Of a stretch of DNA of 64,000 nt, positions 37,292-45,687 are shown in pieces (within the stretch, counting starts at the first letter, position 1; every line of letters begins with the position of its first letter). The translations under genes were made by a program, and so were the position numbers. The notes under the pieces were generated by a model that ran no database searches, was not told the origin of the DNA, and worked only from the letters and a program-made list of their open reading frames with translations. The stretch is from Flavivirga aquatica (GTDB taxonomy: Bacteria; Bacteroidota; Bacteroidia; Flavobacteriales; Flavobacteriaceae). The stretch lies in NCBI RefSeq assembly GCF_001747085.1, contig NZ_MDJD01000054.1, positions 1 through 64,000 of the forward strand. Direction: 5' to 3'.

Positions 37292-37621
37292 TTTTTCTTT
37301 TTTTAAGAAAGATACAAAATAGTGGTTTATTTGGATTGTTAGGCATAAAATAATCTCCTTTTCATTTACTAAAGACTCATAATTCTAATCATTTCGACGT
37401 TAGGAGAAATCGCATAACAATTGGACTATATCATCCTCTTATTAAATAATGCGATGTCTCAATCGTACCTCATTTAGATATAGCTAAGATGGTTGATTTT
37501 GTGCTTCTAAATGATTGAGAAGGACAAAATTTTCTGTAACATTTCAATTAAGATATTACTTCAATCATCCTTTTAATAATTATAATATTTCTTATTTTAG
37601 ATGATAATCTTATATCTATAC
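37292..37621. other. Intergenic stretch with a decayed inverted repeat
   Basis: 330 bases with no gene. It holds an imperfect inverted repeat (37389-37478) described separately. Confidence 0.55.
37389..37478. repeat. Imperfect inverted repeat, MITE- or REP-like relic
   Basis: GAGAAATCGCAT (37404-37415) pairs with ATGCGATgTCTC (37449-37460), one mismatch. The outer parts (TCATTTCGACG at 37389 and CATTTAGA at 37471) look like decayed continuations. Loop about 33 bases. No frame inside. Confidence 0.5.
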
Positions 37622-38779
37622 TTATTTCATATACTTTCCCTTCTTACTTCCTTCATACATCACATATTTAACTAAACGCGATTCTAATTTTGCGTTAAAT
37701 AGATGTATTTTACGTGATGGTCTTAAGCCAACATGCTTAAGGGCATCAAGGTTTGAGGTAATAAACCAAGCATCTGTTCCTGGATAATTTTGTTTTAGTG
37801 TATCTCCTATATCTTTATAGAATACTTCCATATCAATATTTAAACGTTCCCCGTAAGGCGGGTTAAATAGCATATGTAATTTAGAATTACCTCCCTTTTG
37901 AGTTTTAAAGAAATCTTCGTGTTTAATCTCAATAAAATCATCTAATTGGGCATTTTTTACATTTTCTTTGGCTTTAGTTACAGCACTTGGTGCTTTATCG
38001 TAACCTATAATTTTATGATGAAAATCTCGTGTTTTCTTTAAAAGAGATTCTTCAATTTTTTCAAATAATTCAACATCCCAATCTTCCCAGCGTTCGAAAG
38101 CAAATTCTTTACGCATCAAGTTAGGTGGTATATTACAAGCTATCATAGCTGCTTCTATAAGCATAGTACCAGAACCACACATAGGATCCATAAAATCTGT
38201 TTGTCCATCCCACCCCGATAGCATAATTAACCCTGCTGCTAGCACTTCGTTTATAGGCGCAATATTGGTAGCTGTTTTATAACCGCGTTTGTGCAACGAA
38301 TCTCCCGAAGAATCTAAGGAAATAGTACATTGTCGCCTATCAATATGCACGTTTATTTTAAGATCCGGAAATTTTAAATCTACATTAGGACGTTCTCCTG
38401 TAGTATCTCTAAACTTATCTACTATAGCATCTTTAGTTTTTTGCGAAATGTATAGTGAATGCGAAAACAAATCCGAATGAATTGTAGCATCTATCGCTAA
38501 GGTTCCCGAGGATTTCAAATAATTATCCCACGGCATATTATAAATTTTAGTATATAAATCTTGCTCGTTACTTACGGTAAATGTATGAATAGGTTTTAAA
38601 ATTTTAACAGCTGTACGTAAGCCTAAATTAGCCTTGTACATAAAGCCTTTATCTCCTGAAAAGGCAACATTACGCACCCCTTTTTTTATATTTTGTGCTC
38701 CTAATTGTATAAGCTCGTTTTCTAATAAATCTTCAAAACCAAATAAGGTTTTGGCAACCATCTTGAAATTTTCTTCCAT
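37622..38779 (-). CDS. THUMP-domain class I RNA methyltransferase (RlmL/YpsC-like)
   Basis: 385 residues from ATG 38779. N-terminal ferredoxin-like/THUMP RNA-binding region (about 1-150), then a SAM domain with MDPMCGSGTMLIEAAMIACNIPPN and catalytic NPPYGERL. This is the N2-guanine methyltransferase family that modifies 23S rRNA (RlmL in E. coli, YpsC in Bacillus). The frame is open upstream to a TTG at 38824, but that TTG fits the -33 position of a promoter whose -7 box (TATTTTTG) lies at 38807-38800 on the minus strand, so ATG 38779 is preferred. Confidence 0.88.
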   Translation of the reverse strand: MEENFKMVAKTLFGFEDLLENELIQLGAQNIKKGVRNVAFSGDKGFMYKANLGLRTAVKILKPIHTFTVSNEQDLYTKIYNMPWDNYLKSSGTLAIDATIHSDLFSHSLYISQKTKDAIVDKFRDTTGERPNVDLKFPDLKINVHIDRRQCTISLDSSGDSLHKRGYKTATNIAPINEVLAAGLIMLSGWDGQTDFMDPMCGSGTMLIEAAMIACNIPPNLMRKEFAFERWEDWDVELFEKIEESLLKKTRDFHHKIIGYDKAPSAVTKAKENVKNAQLDDFIEIKHEDFFKTQKGGNSKLHMLFNPPYGERLNIDMEVFYKDIGDTLKQNYPGTDAWFITSNLDALKHVGLRPSRKIHLFNAKLESRLVKYVMYEGSKKGKYMK

Positions 38780-38850
38780 TTTTTTCGTCTGATAGGTTAC
38801 AAAAATAACGTAATTTTGCGGCAAACATTATGTTTATTAACATTTAGGTT

Positions 38851-38991
38851 AAGGATTGTAGTGACATCCTTTTGCTTTTTCTGCAAAAGATATAACGGAA
38901 AGCCTGACTTAGTGTTGACTAAACAACACTAAGGAACCACCAAAAACAAAAGATTTTCTGCTAGAATTTATTTTACGCAGAGCCGAAAGGC
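38851..38991. other. Structured intergenic element of consecutive hairpins
   Basis: Hairpins in order: AAGGAT/ATCCTT (38851-38871), CTTTTGC/GCAAAAG (38869-38889), perfect 10-bp CTTAGTGTTG/CAACACTAAG (38908-38933), a weak TCTGC/GCAGA (38957-38981) and GCC-GAAA-GGC (38982-38991). It ends 10 bases before the methyltransferase ATG at 39002. It may be a structured leader, a small RNA, or a dispersed repeat of this lineage. Confidence 0.6.
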
Positions 38992-39001
38992 AAAAATTAA
39001 C

Positions 39002-39736
39002 ATGACTGAAAATACAACTACCGAATGGTTTACATCATGGTTTGATACACCATTTTACCACATTTTATATAAAGATAGAGATGATACTGAGGCGCGTGCT
39101 TTTATGGATACGCTTACCTATTATTTAAATATACCCGAAAATGGTACTATTTTAGATTTGGCTTGCGGAAAGGGTCGCCATGCGGTATATTTAAACAAAA
39201 TTGGATACGATGTTACTGGCGTAGACCTAAGTGTTAACAGTATTAACCATGCTAAACAATTTGAAAACGATAAATTGCACTTTGATGTACACGATATGTG
39301 TAAACCTTACAAAACGCAATTTGATACTGTTTTTAATTTGTTTACTAGTTTTGGCTATTTTGAAAATGACGAAGATAATTTAAGAACCATTAAATCTATT
39401 AAAGCCAATTTATATGCTTCTGGTTTTGGTGTGATTGATTTTATGAATAGTGAATTTATTATAGATAATCTAGTTCCAGAAGAGGTTAAAACAGTCGATG
39501 GAATTGATTTTTATTTAAAACGCTACGTAGAGGATGGTTATATTATAAAAGATATTATTTTTACAGCCGATAATGTTGACTATAAATTTCAGGAGCGCGT
39601 TAGAGCTTTTACGCTAAAAGATTTTGAATTATTTTTTGAACAAGCTAATGTTTACTTATTAGATGTTTTTGGAGATTACAAATTGCGTAAATATAATTCT
39701 AAAACATCCGAACGCTTAGTCATGATTTTTAAATAA
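39002..39736 (+). CDS. Class I SAM-dependent methyltransferase
   Basis: 244 residues. SAM-binding motif I ILDLACGKGRHAVYLNKIGYDVTGVDLS (about 53-80) with an acidic residue at the end of the second strand. The following region FDTVFNLFTSFGYFE is typical of small-molecule methyltransferases. Substrate unknown. First gene of a three-gene run with the ZIP transporter (17-base gap) and DUF4268 (10-base gap). Confidence 0.85.
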   Translation: MTENTTTEWFTSWFDTPFYHILYKDRDDTEARAFMDTLTYYLNIPENGTILDLACGKGRHAVYLNKIGYDVTGVDLSVNSINHAKQFENDKLHFDVHDMCKPYKTQFDTVFNLFTSFGYFENDEDNLRTIKSIKANLYASGFGVIDFMNSEFIIDNLVPEEVKTVDGIDFYLKRYVEDGYIIKDIIFTADNVDYKFQERVRAFTLKDFELFFEQANVYLLDVFGDYKLRKYNSKTSERLVMIFK

Positions 39737-39753
39737 AAGCTTTTTATATTTTA

Positions 39754-40428
39754 ATGAATAAGTTTATTTTTCCTTTACTAGCAGTTGTTTTAGGCTTTAT
39801 TTTAGCGACTATTACTAAAAAGCAAAAATCTTGGAACACCAAGCTCTTACTTTCGTTTAGTGGCTCATTTTTATTGGCTTTAACCCTTTTTGAGTTATTA
39901 CCAGAGGTTTACGAACAATTAAATGCTAAGCGTTCTGGACTTTTTATAATGTGCGGTATTTTATTGCAAATTATTTTAGAATTATTTTCTAAGGGAGCTG
40001 AACATGGGCATGTACATATTCATAAAAACGAAACAATCTTTCCTTGGGTTTTATTTATTAGTTTATGTATTCATAGCTTTTTAGAAGGATTCTCTATACA
40101 TGATCATAATGATATGGTTTATGGGGTACTTGTACATAAAGTACCTATTGCTACTTTAATTACCATGTTTTTATTACAGTCTAACTACAGTAAACTACAA
40201 ATAGCTAGTTTTTTAATTGTATTTGCGACTATGACTCCTCTAGGAACTTTTATTTCTCACACAGTAGAGGTTGTTGCAGATTATACTCATATTATAAATG
40301 CTATAGTTATTGGTATCTTTTTCCATATCTCTACAACAATTTTATTTGAGAGTGGTGACGGGCATAAATTTAATTTATCTAAGTTTATCTCTATTATTTT
40401 AGGGGTTGCTATTGCTTATACTATTTAA
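39754..40428 (+). CDS. ZIP-family divalent metal transporter
   Basis: 224 residues, about 8 membrane helices. The metal-binding helix reads CIHSFLEGFSIHDHND (His108, Glu112 type HxxxE), with a second site in VHKVPIA. The histidine-rich loop GAEHGHVHIHKNE (about 79-91) is the usual cytosolic variable loop. It moves zinc or related metals into the cell. Lies between a methyltransferase and DUF4268 in a run of tightly spaced genes. Confidence 0.88.
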   Translation: MNKFIFPLLAVVLGFILATITKKQKSWNTKLLLSFSGSFLLALTLFELLPEVYEQLNAKRSGLFIMCGILLQIILELFSKGAEHGHVHIHKNETIFPWVLFISLCIHSFLEGFSIHDHNDMVYGVLVHKVPIATLITMFLLQSNYSKLQIASFLIVFATMTPLGTFISHTVEVVADYTHIINAIVIGIFFHISTTILFESGDGHKFNLSKFISIILGVAIAYTI

Positions 40429-40438
40429 AAAACAATAA

Positions 40439-40867
40439 ATGTTTAGCAAAGAAGAATCTAGACGTTTACGTCAAGAATTTTGGACAAGTTTCGGAAAATC
40501 GTTTCCCCGAAAATGGGTTTTGTACGATACCAAACTAAAAGGGTTTAGTTTTAAGTTTCATTTTGATAATAGAACCGCTTTAGTGGCTTTAGATCTTGAA
40601 GACGATTTAGAAAACAGAATTAAATATTGGGAAAAACTACAGGCTTTAAAATCTATTCTTTTAGATGATTTTCTTCCTGATGTTATTTTTCATGAAGAAT
40701 ATATTTTAGATAATAAAAAGGAAATTTCCAGAATATATGTTCCTCTAGATAAAAAAGTCTCTATACATAACAAGAACACATGGAGAGATGTTATGGAATT
40801 CTTCAATGAAAAAATGAACTTATTTGAAGCTTTTTTTGAGGAATATAGAGATGTTATTGATCAATAA
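40439..40867 (+). CDS. DUF4268-domain protein
   Basis: 142 residues. FSKEESRRLRQEFWTSFGKSFPRKWVLYDTKLKGFSFKFHF is characteristic of DUF4268. Cytoplasmic, mixed alpha-beta, no known activity. Some DUF4268 members sit in restriction-like contexts, but here it is a lone small protein ending the methyltransferase/ZIP run. Confidence 0.78.
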   Translation: MFSKEESRRLRQEFWTSFGKSFPRKWVLYDTKLKGFSFKFHFDNRTALVALDLEDDLENRIKYWEKLQALKSILLDDFLPDVIFHEEYILDNKKEISRIYVPLDKKVSIHNKNTWRDVMEFFNEKMNLFEAFFEEYRDVIDQ

Positions 40868-40914
40868 TAAGGAAAGAATCTTGTTTTTTTAAACTCATCG
40901 AAATTACAAACAAA

Positions 40915-41406
40915 TCAAATTCTTTTTTCTAGTTCATAATCATCCATAATAAAACCATTTCCAATATCTGTTATCATAACTTTTGTTTTTTCAAACCCTA
41001 GTTTTTCATAAGCCTTTATAGATGCCGTATTGTACTTATTAACTTTTAATTTAATGGCTCTTGAGTTATATTTCTTAGCCTTATTGTTTATAAAGTTTAA
41101 AGTATTTTTTCCTATTCCTTTTCCTCTATAATTTTTAAGTATGTAGAGTTTGCTTAAAAATAAAAAACTTTCTTCTAGTTTTATAGCTGTATAACCTACA
41201 GGTTTATTATTATATGTCATATAATAAAATATTGAGCCTTCTTCTATTTGAGTTTTTATGGCTTTAGAAGAATTAAATTTAGCCAACATATAATCTATTT
41301 GGGCAATACTTATAATTGAAGGATAATATTCTCTCCAAATAATATCTGCCAATCTTGTTATAGTTTCAAAATCTGATTCTGATGTTGCTTTATTAATTTG
41401 AATCAT
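40915..41406 (-). CDS. GNAT-family N-acetyltransferase
   Basis: 163 residues. Acetyl-CoA loop in YILKNYRGKGIGKNTLNFI (about 105-118, R-x-x-G-x-G). The rest follows the GNAT order, with KLYILKN strand, and AIKLKVNKYNTASIKAYEKLGFEKT near the end. The acceptor is unknown. The inverted-repeat element at 41438-41494 lies just upstream. Confidence 0.88.
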   Translation of the reverse strand: MIQINKATSESDFETITRLADIIWREYYPSIISIAQIDYMLAKFNSSKAIKTQIEEGSIFYYMTYNNKPVGYTAIKLEESFLFLSKLYILKNYRGKGIGKNTLNFINNKAKKYNSRAIKLKVNKYNTASIKAYEKLGFEKTKVMITDIGNGFIMDDYELEKRI

Positions 41407-41437
41407 GTAATATTTAATTAAAAGAATTTAAATTCGC

Positions 41438-41494
41438 ACTCATCTTGACTTTTTGTTTTTAATCGAAAATAAGTTAAAATTTGTCAAGATGAGT
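41438..41494. repeat. Palindromic element with 12-bp perfect arms around the 35-bp dispersed core
   Basis: Arms ACTCATCTTGAC (41438-41449) and GTCAAGATGAGT (41483-41494). The core (41450-41484) is the same 35-bp repeat as 8827-8861. It lies between two minus-strand genes and could act as a processing or termination structure or be a small mobile repeat. Confidence 0.6.
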
Positions 41495-41528
41495 TCTTCA
41501 TGAAATTTCTTCTAAAAAAAAAGACAGA

Positions 41529-42155
41529 TTAAATAATATAAAAGAAAATCATAAAAAAATGAAATATAGCACCCGCTAAGACAAACAAATGCCAGATAAC
41601 ATGATTGTACGGTATCTTGTTAATAGCATAAAAAATAATACCAATGGTATATGCTAAACCTCCAGCAAACAATAATAAAATACCGTCTCGACCAATAGCA
41701 CTAAATAAATTAGAATAATCGAATACAATTAACCACCCCATGATTAGATACAAAAGTGTAGAAAACACTTCAAATCTTCCTGTATAGAATACTTTTAATA
41801 TAATTCCACAAATGGCAATTCCCCAAACAACAAAAAACAACGTCATCCCTAAATCAAGGTTTAATGCAATTAATGAAACTGGAGAATATGTTCCTGCAAT
41901 AAGAAGATATATACTTATATGATCTAATATTCTAAAATAATGCTTGCGTTTCTCGTTTTTTACGGCATGATAAAGTGTAGAGGACATAAATAGAGTAATT
42001 ACAGTTATACCGTAAAGAATAACGCTAAATAAACTCCAATAGGTTTTATTTGTATCGTAAATAATAAGTAATACTAAGGCAGGAGTTCCTAGCAAAACAC
42101 CTATACCATGAGATATGGCATTAAGCTTTTCTTCTAAAGAAGTTTGCTTGCTCAT
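41529..42155 (-). CDS. trhA: Hemolysin III family (TrhA/PAQR-like) membrane protein
   Basis: 208 residues, seven membrane helices. Family signature EEKLNAISHGIGVLLG (about 7-22) and the late HVIWHLFVLAGAIFHFF with metal-binding histidines. TrhA-type proteins influence membrane fluidity and fatty acids; the hemolysin label is historical. It starts 4 bases after the DUF4294 gene, so they are co-transcribed. Confidence 0.88.
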   Translation of the reverse strand: MSKQTSLEEKLNAISHGIGVLLGTPALVLLIIYDTNKTYWSLFSVILYGITVITLFMSSTLYHAVKNEKRKHYFRILDHISIYLLIAGTYSPVSLIALNLDLGMTLFFVVWGIAICGIILKVFYTGRFEVFSTLLYLIMGWLIVFDYSNLFSAIGRDGILLLFAGGLAYTIGIIFYAINKIPYNHVIWHLFVLAGAIFHFFMIFFYII

Positions 42156-42159
42156 TATT

Positions 42160-42834
42160 TTATAGCCGCTTTAAATCTAACCATTTTTCTGTTAAATCGT
42201 AAAAATCGAATTTTACAGCAGGTTGCTGTCGCTCTAGTAGTCCATTTTGAAAACTACGTTGCAGAATATCTTCAATTAAATAATCTTCCTTAACATCCAT
42301 TGGGTTAAACTCACGCTTCAAAGAAATGTCAAACATACTGGCAGTAGTATTATACCAAAATGCACGCCAACCACTACGCAATTTCTTTATTAAATCGAAT
42401 GCTGTTGTTCCTGTTTGTCTATGTATTAACTTAATTAAAATCTGTCCCTCTGTTCGGCTTAGTTTTTTTAATTCTTCGGAAAATTCGCCTTCTATATATT
42501 TTTGAATACTCTTGGTATATCTTTTCTTTTCGCGATCTCTTTTTAATGTCGCTAAATGCATGTTCATAGAATCTAAACGCTCTGAAGCCAGTTTAGCATA
42601 CGGGAATACCTTGAGCGTTTTTCGTCTTAAAATTAAATAACGAATACGTTCTTCTCTTTTATTAAACTTAAGTTTATGCAAAAGCATCACTTGATCTAAG
42701 TTAATAGATGTTCGTGGCACAGAATCTCCTTCTATGATAAGATATTCAACAACAGTTGAATCTTGTTTAACTTCATTAACCTGAGCAATGAGAAAAAACG
42801 GTAGGAGTATGAATATATATTTTAAAAAACTCAT
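42160..42834 (-). CDS. DUF4294-family secreted protein
   Basis: 224 residues with a Sec signal (about 1-18, ILLPFFLIAQ). The helical middle (LRRKTLKVFPYAKLASERLDSMN) and SRTEGQILIKLIHRQTGTTAFDLIKKLRSGWRAFWYNTTA fit DUF4294, a Bacteroidota-specific family of unknown function. Likely periplasmic. First gene of the pair with trhA. Confidence 0.82.
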   Translation of the reverse strand: MSFLKYIFILLPFFLIAQVNEVKQDSTVVEYLIIEGDSVPRTSINLDQVMLLHKLKFNKREERIRYLILRRKTLKVFPYAKLASERLDSMNMHLATLKRDREKKRYTKSIQKYIEGEFSEELKKLSRTEGQILIKLIHRQTGTTAFDLIKKLRSGWRAFWYNTTASMFDISLKREFNPMDVKEDYLIEDILQRSFQNGLLERQQPAVKFDFYDLTEKWLDLKRL

Positions 42835-43122
42835 TTATATACTACTCATGTATTTAATATTCCAAAAATACATTATTTCTAAAAACTTAATATTTCGCAT
42901 TAAATGTATCGAAATTTTTATTAAACTTCATTTTTGCGAGGGTTTTAATTCTAAACATAGGTCGTTTTTAAATTTTATACACATAGTCTAAAGACAAATA
43001 TTACTAAAAGCAACATACTATTTAAAGTATGAATATATGCTTTTTTTAATTATTAATTTAAACTAAGGAAAACATTTTTATTCTATTTATATTGTTATTT
43101 TAGTGCAAAATTTCAAAAAAAT

Positions 43123-44211
43123 ATGGCAGGCAAAAGTATTCTTAACAAAAAATCAATAGACTTTTTAGAAAAATATTTAAATAATGCAGCTCCAACTGGG
43201 TATGAATGGGATGGGCAGAAACTGTGGATGGACTACCTTAAACCTTATGTTGATGAATTCATTACGGACACTTATGGTACTGCTGTAGGGGTTATAAACC
43301 CTAAGGCTAAATACAAAGTAGTTATTGAGGGACATGCAGATGAAATTTCATGGTATGTAAATTATATTTCTGATAACGGATTAATTTATGTTATTAGAAA
43401 TGGAGGAAGTGATCACCAAATAGCACCAAGTAAAATAGTTAACATTCATACTAAAAAAGGTATTGTTAAAGGTGTTTTTGGTTGGCCAGCAATACATACT
43501 CGTAGTAAAGCAAAAGAAGAAGCACCAAAACCAGATAATATTTTTATTGATTGTGGTTGCTCAACTAAAGAAGAAGTTGAAAAAATGGGTGTTCATGTAG
43601 GTTGTGTAATCACGTATCCAGACGAGTTTCATATTTTAAATGATAATAAATTTGTTTGTCGCGCTTTAGATAACCGTATGGGAGGCTTTATCATTGCTGA
43701 AGTAGCACGATTATTAAAAGAAAACAAAAAAGAACTTCCTTTTGGACTATACATTACTAATGCTGTTCAAGAAGAAATTGGTTTACGCGGTGCGGAAATG
43801 ATTACACATACCATAAAACCTAATGTGGCTATTGTTACAGATGTAACGCATGATACCACTACACCAATGATAGAAAAAAAAGTACAAGGTGATTTAGAAA
43901 TTGGTAAAGGACCAGTTGTAGCCTATGCTCCTGCTGTACAACAAAAATTACGTGATTTAATTACTGAAACTGCTGAAGCTAAAAAAATTCCTTTTCAACG
44001 TTCTGCACTATCAAGAGCAACTGGAACAGATACAGATGCTTTTGCTTATAGTAATGGCGGTGTTGCTTCTGCTTTAATTTCGTTACCACTTCGTTACATG
44101 CATACCACTGTTGAAATGGTACATAGAGATGATGTTGAAAACGTGATTAAACTTATTTATGAAACATTATTAAATATTGAAGACGGAGAGACATTCTCTT
44201 ATTTTAAATAA
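43123..44211 (+). CDS. M42-family aminopeptidase
   Basis: 362 residues. Zinc-dependent aminopeptidase of the glutamyl-aminopeptidase/cellulase-M family. Metal-ligand motif GHADEISWYV (about 68-77), DNRMGGF (about 186-192), QEEIGLRGAE (about 215-224) and TDVTHD (about 237-242). These enzymes form dodecameric cages that trim peptides. The first ATG is used; no leader peptide. A strong terminator follows. Confidence 0.92.
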   Translation: MAGKSILNKKSIDFLEKYLNNAAPTGYEWDGQKLWMDYLKPYVDEFITDTYGTAVGVINPKAKYKVVIEGHADEISWYVNYISDNGLIYVIRNGGSDHQIAPSKIVNIHTKKGIVKGVFGWPAIHTRSKAKEEAPKPDNIFIDCGCSTKEEVEKMGVHVGCVITYPDEFHILNDNKFVCRALDNRMGGFIIAEVARLLKENKKELPFGLYITNAVQEEIGLRGAEMITHTIKPNVAIVTDVTHDTTTPMIEKKVQGDLEIGKGPVVAYAPAVQQKLRDLITETAEAKKIPFQRSALSRATGTDTDAFAYSNGGVASALISLPLRYMHTTVEMVHRDDVENVIKLIYETLLNIEDGETFSYFK

Positions 44212-44230
44212 TTTAAAACAATACTTTATC

Positions 44231-44257
44231 ATTCCCGCGAAAGCGGGAATCTTTTTT
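44231..44257 (+). terminator. Terminator of the M42 gene
   Basis: GC-rich stem ATTCCCGC/GCGGGAAT with a GAAA tetraloop, then CTTTTTT. Confidence 0.85.
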
Positions 44258-44271
44258 ATATTAAGCTCCTA

Positions 44272-44832
44272 ATGGAAGAATACATAGATATTGTAACTCA
44301 TACTGGTAAACCAACAGGAAAGTCAGAATTAAAATCTGTTATTCATCAAAAAGGGTATTACCATCACACCTCACATATTTGGTTTTATACCAATGATGGC
44401 AATATATTGCTATCTCAGCGTTCTGCTAAAAAGGCTATATGTCCTTTAATGTGGGATGTTTCGGTCGCAGGACATATTGATGCTGGTGAAACTGCAAAAC
44501 AAGCAGCTATTAGAGAGACTAAAGAAGAAATTGGCTTATCTATTTCTGAAAATGTTTTACAAGAAATCGGCATTTTTGAATGTTTTAAAACCTACGAAAA
44601 CGGTATTATTGACAACGAATTTCACAATACATTTATAGCGGAATTAACAACTCCTTTTTCGGAGTTAATTCCTCAAGAAGAAGAAGTCGAAGCATTGAAA
44701 CTAGTGTCTTTTGACGATTTTAAGGTACTTATAATAAATATAGGTAATAATAACAATCACTTTGTGCCTTCAAACAAATCATATTACGAATTTGTATTAA
44801 ATACTATTTACAAAAAACTGTTAACTGAATGA
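44272..44832 (+). CDS. Nudix hydrolase
   Basis: 186 residues. Complete Nudix box GHIDAGETAKQAAIRETKEEIGL (about 66-88, G-x5-E-x7-REUxEExGU). The N-terminus EEYIDIVTHTGKPTGKSELKSVIHQKGYYHHTSHIWFY resembles the isopentenyl-diphosphate isomerase-like branch (YfcD type), but no true IPP isomerase cysteine motif is clear. The substrate is unknown. It overlaps the next gene by 4 bases (ATGA), so they are translationally coupled. Confidence 0.88.
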   Translation: MEEYIDIVTHTGKPTGKSELKSVIHQKGYYHHTSHIWFYTNDGNILLSQRSAKKAICPLMWDVSVAGHIDAGETAKQAAIRETKEEIGLSISENVLQEIGIFECFKTYENGIIDNEFHNTFIAELTTPFSELIPQEEEVEALKLVSFDDFKVLIINIGNNNNHFVPSNKSYYEFVLNTIYKKLLTE

Positions 44833-45503
44833 ATTTATTGCTTGTTGCGATTGCCCCCATATTTATTATCATCTTATATATTTATTTTAAAGACAAATAC
44901 GAAAAAGAGCCTAAACGCTTACTTTTTTACAGCTTCCTGTTAGGTGCTGTTGTAAGTATTATTATCACAACAATTATATATTATGGTTTCGACATTGTCT
45001 TACCATTAACAGATCACACAAGTATTATTCAACAATTTATAAAAGCTTTCTTTGTAGTTGGATTAACAGAAGAGTTTAGTAAATATATTATAGTACGCTA
45101 TTTTGCTCAACCTAAAGCTGCTTTTAATGAACCTTTCGATGGTATTGTTTATGCCGTTATGGTATCTATGGGCTTCGCTGCTACCGAAAATGTTTTTTAT
45201 GTCCTACAAGGTGGTTATGAAACCGCTATAGCAAGAGCCTTTACAGCTGTGCCAGCACATGCTACCTTTGGTATTTTAATGGGCTATTATATGGGGAAAG
45301 CTAAATTTTCAAATAATAAAATCATTTTAAACCTATGTGGTTTACTATTGGCTATTTTATTTCATGGTGCCTACGACTTTTTCTTATTTATAGATTTTGT
45401 TCCAGGTATTTGGATAGGTGCATTTGTTTCTTTATTTATTGGAATTGTACTATCCCAAAAAGCAATTAAAAAGCATCAAATGAATTCTAAATTTAAAAAA
45501 TAG
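44829..45503 (+). CDS. PrsW-family intramembrane metalloprotease
   Basis: 224 residues, about 7 membrane helices. Motif GLTEEFSKYIIVRYF (about 78-92), ATENVFYVLQGG with the second glutamate, HATFGILMGYYMG and FHGAYDFFLF with the metal histidine match the PrsW/CPBP-like family. In Bacillus PrsW cuts the anti-sigma factor RsiW; the target here is unknown. It overlaps the Nudix gene by 4 bases. Confidence 0.85.
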   Translation: MNLLLVAIAPIFIIILYIYFKDKYEKEPKRLLFYSFLLGAVVSIIITTIIYYGFDIVLPLTDHTSIIQQFIKAFFVVGLTEEFSKYIIVRYFAQPKAAFNEPFDGIVYAVMVSMGFAATENVFYVLQGGYETAIARAFTAVPAHATFGILMGYYMGKAKFSNNKIILNLCGLLLAILFHGAYDFFLFIDFVPGIWIGAFVSLFIGIVLSQKAIKKHQMNSKFKK

Positions 45504-45610
45504 ACATTCTTAAAAATAAGACGAAAATGCAATAATTTAGATTGAATGATGTAAATACACTAAAACAAAAAAAACGAGTCAACAAATTATTAGTTTATAA
45601 GTTCAATTAA

Positions 45611-45648
45611 AAAGAATCCTTTCCAAAATAATTTGAAAAGGACTCTTT
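45611..45648. terminator. Terminator between prsW and the GH16 gene
   Basis: Near-perfect arms (15 of 17 pairs, AAAGAATCCTTTCCAAA) around a 4-base loop. It lies between convergent genes and can act on both. Confidence 0.65.
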
Positions 45649-45687
45649 TATAAATCGTTGAGACAAGACTCTAAAAATAATTTAACA

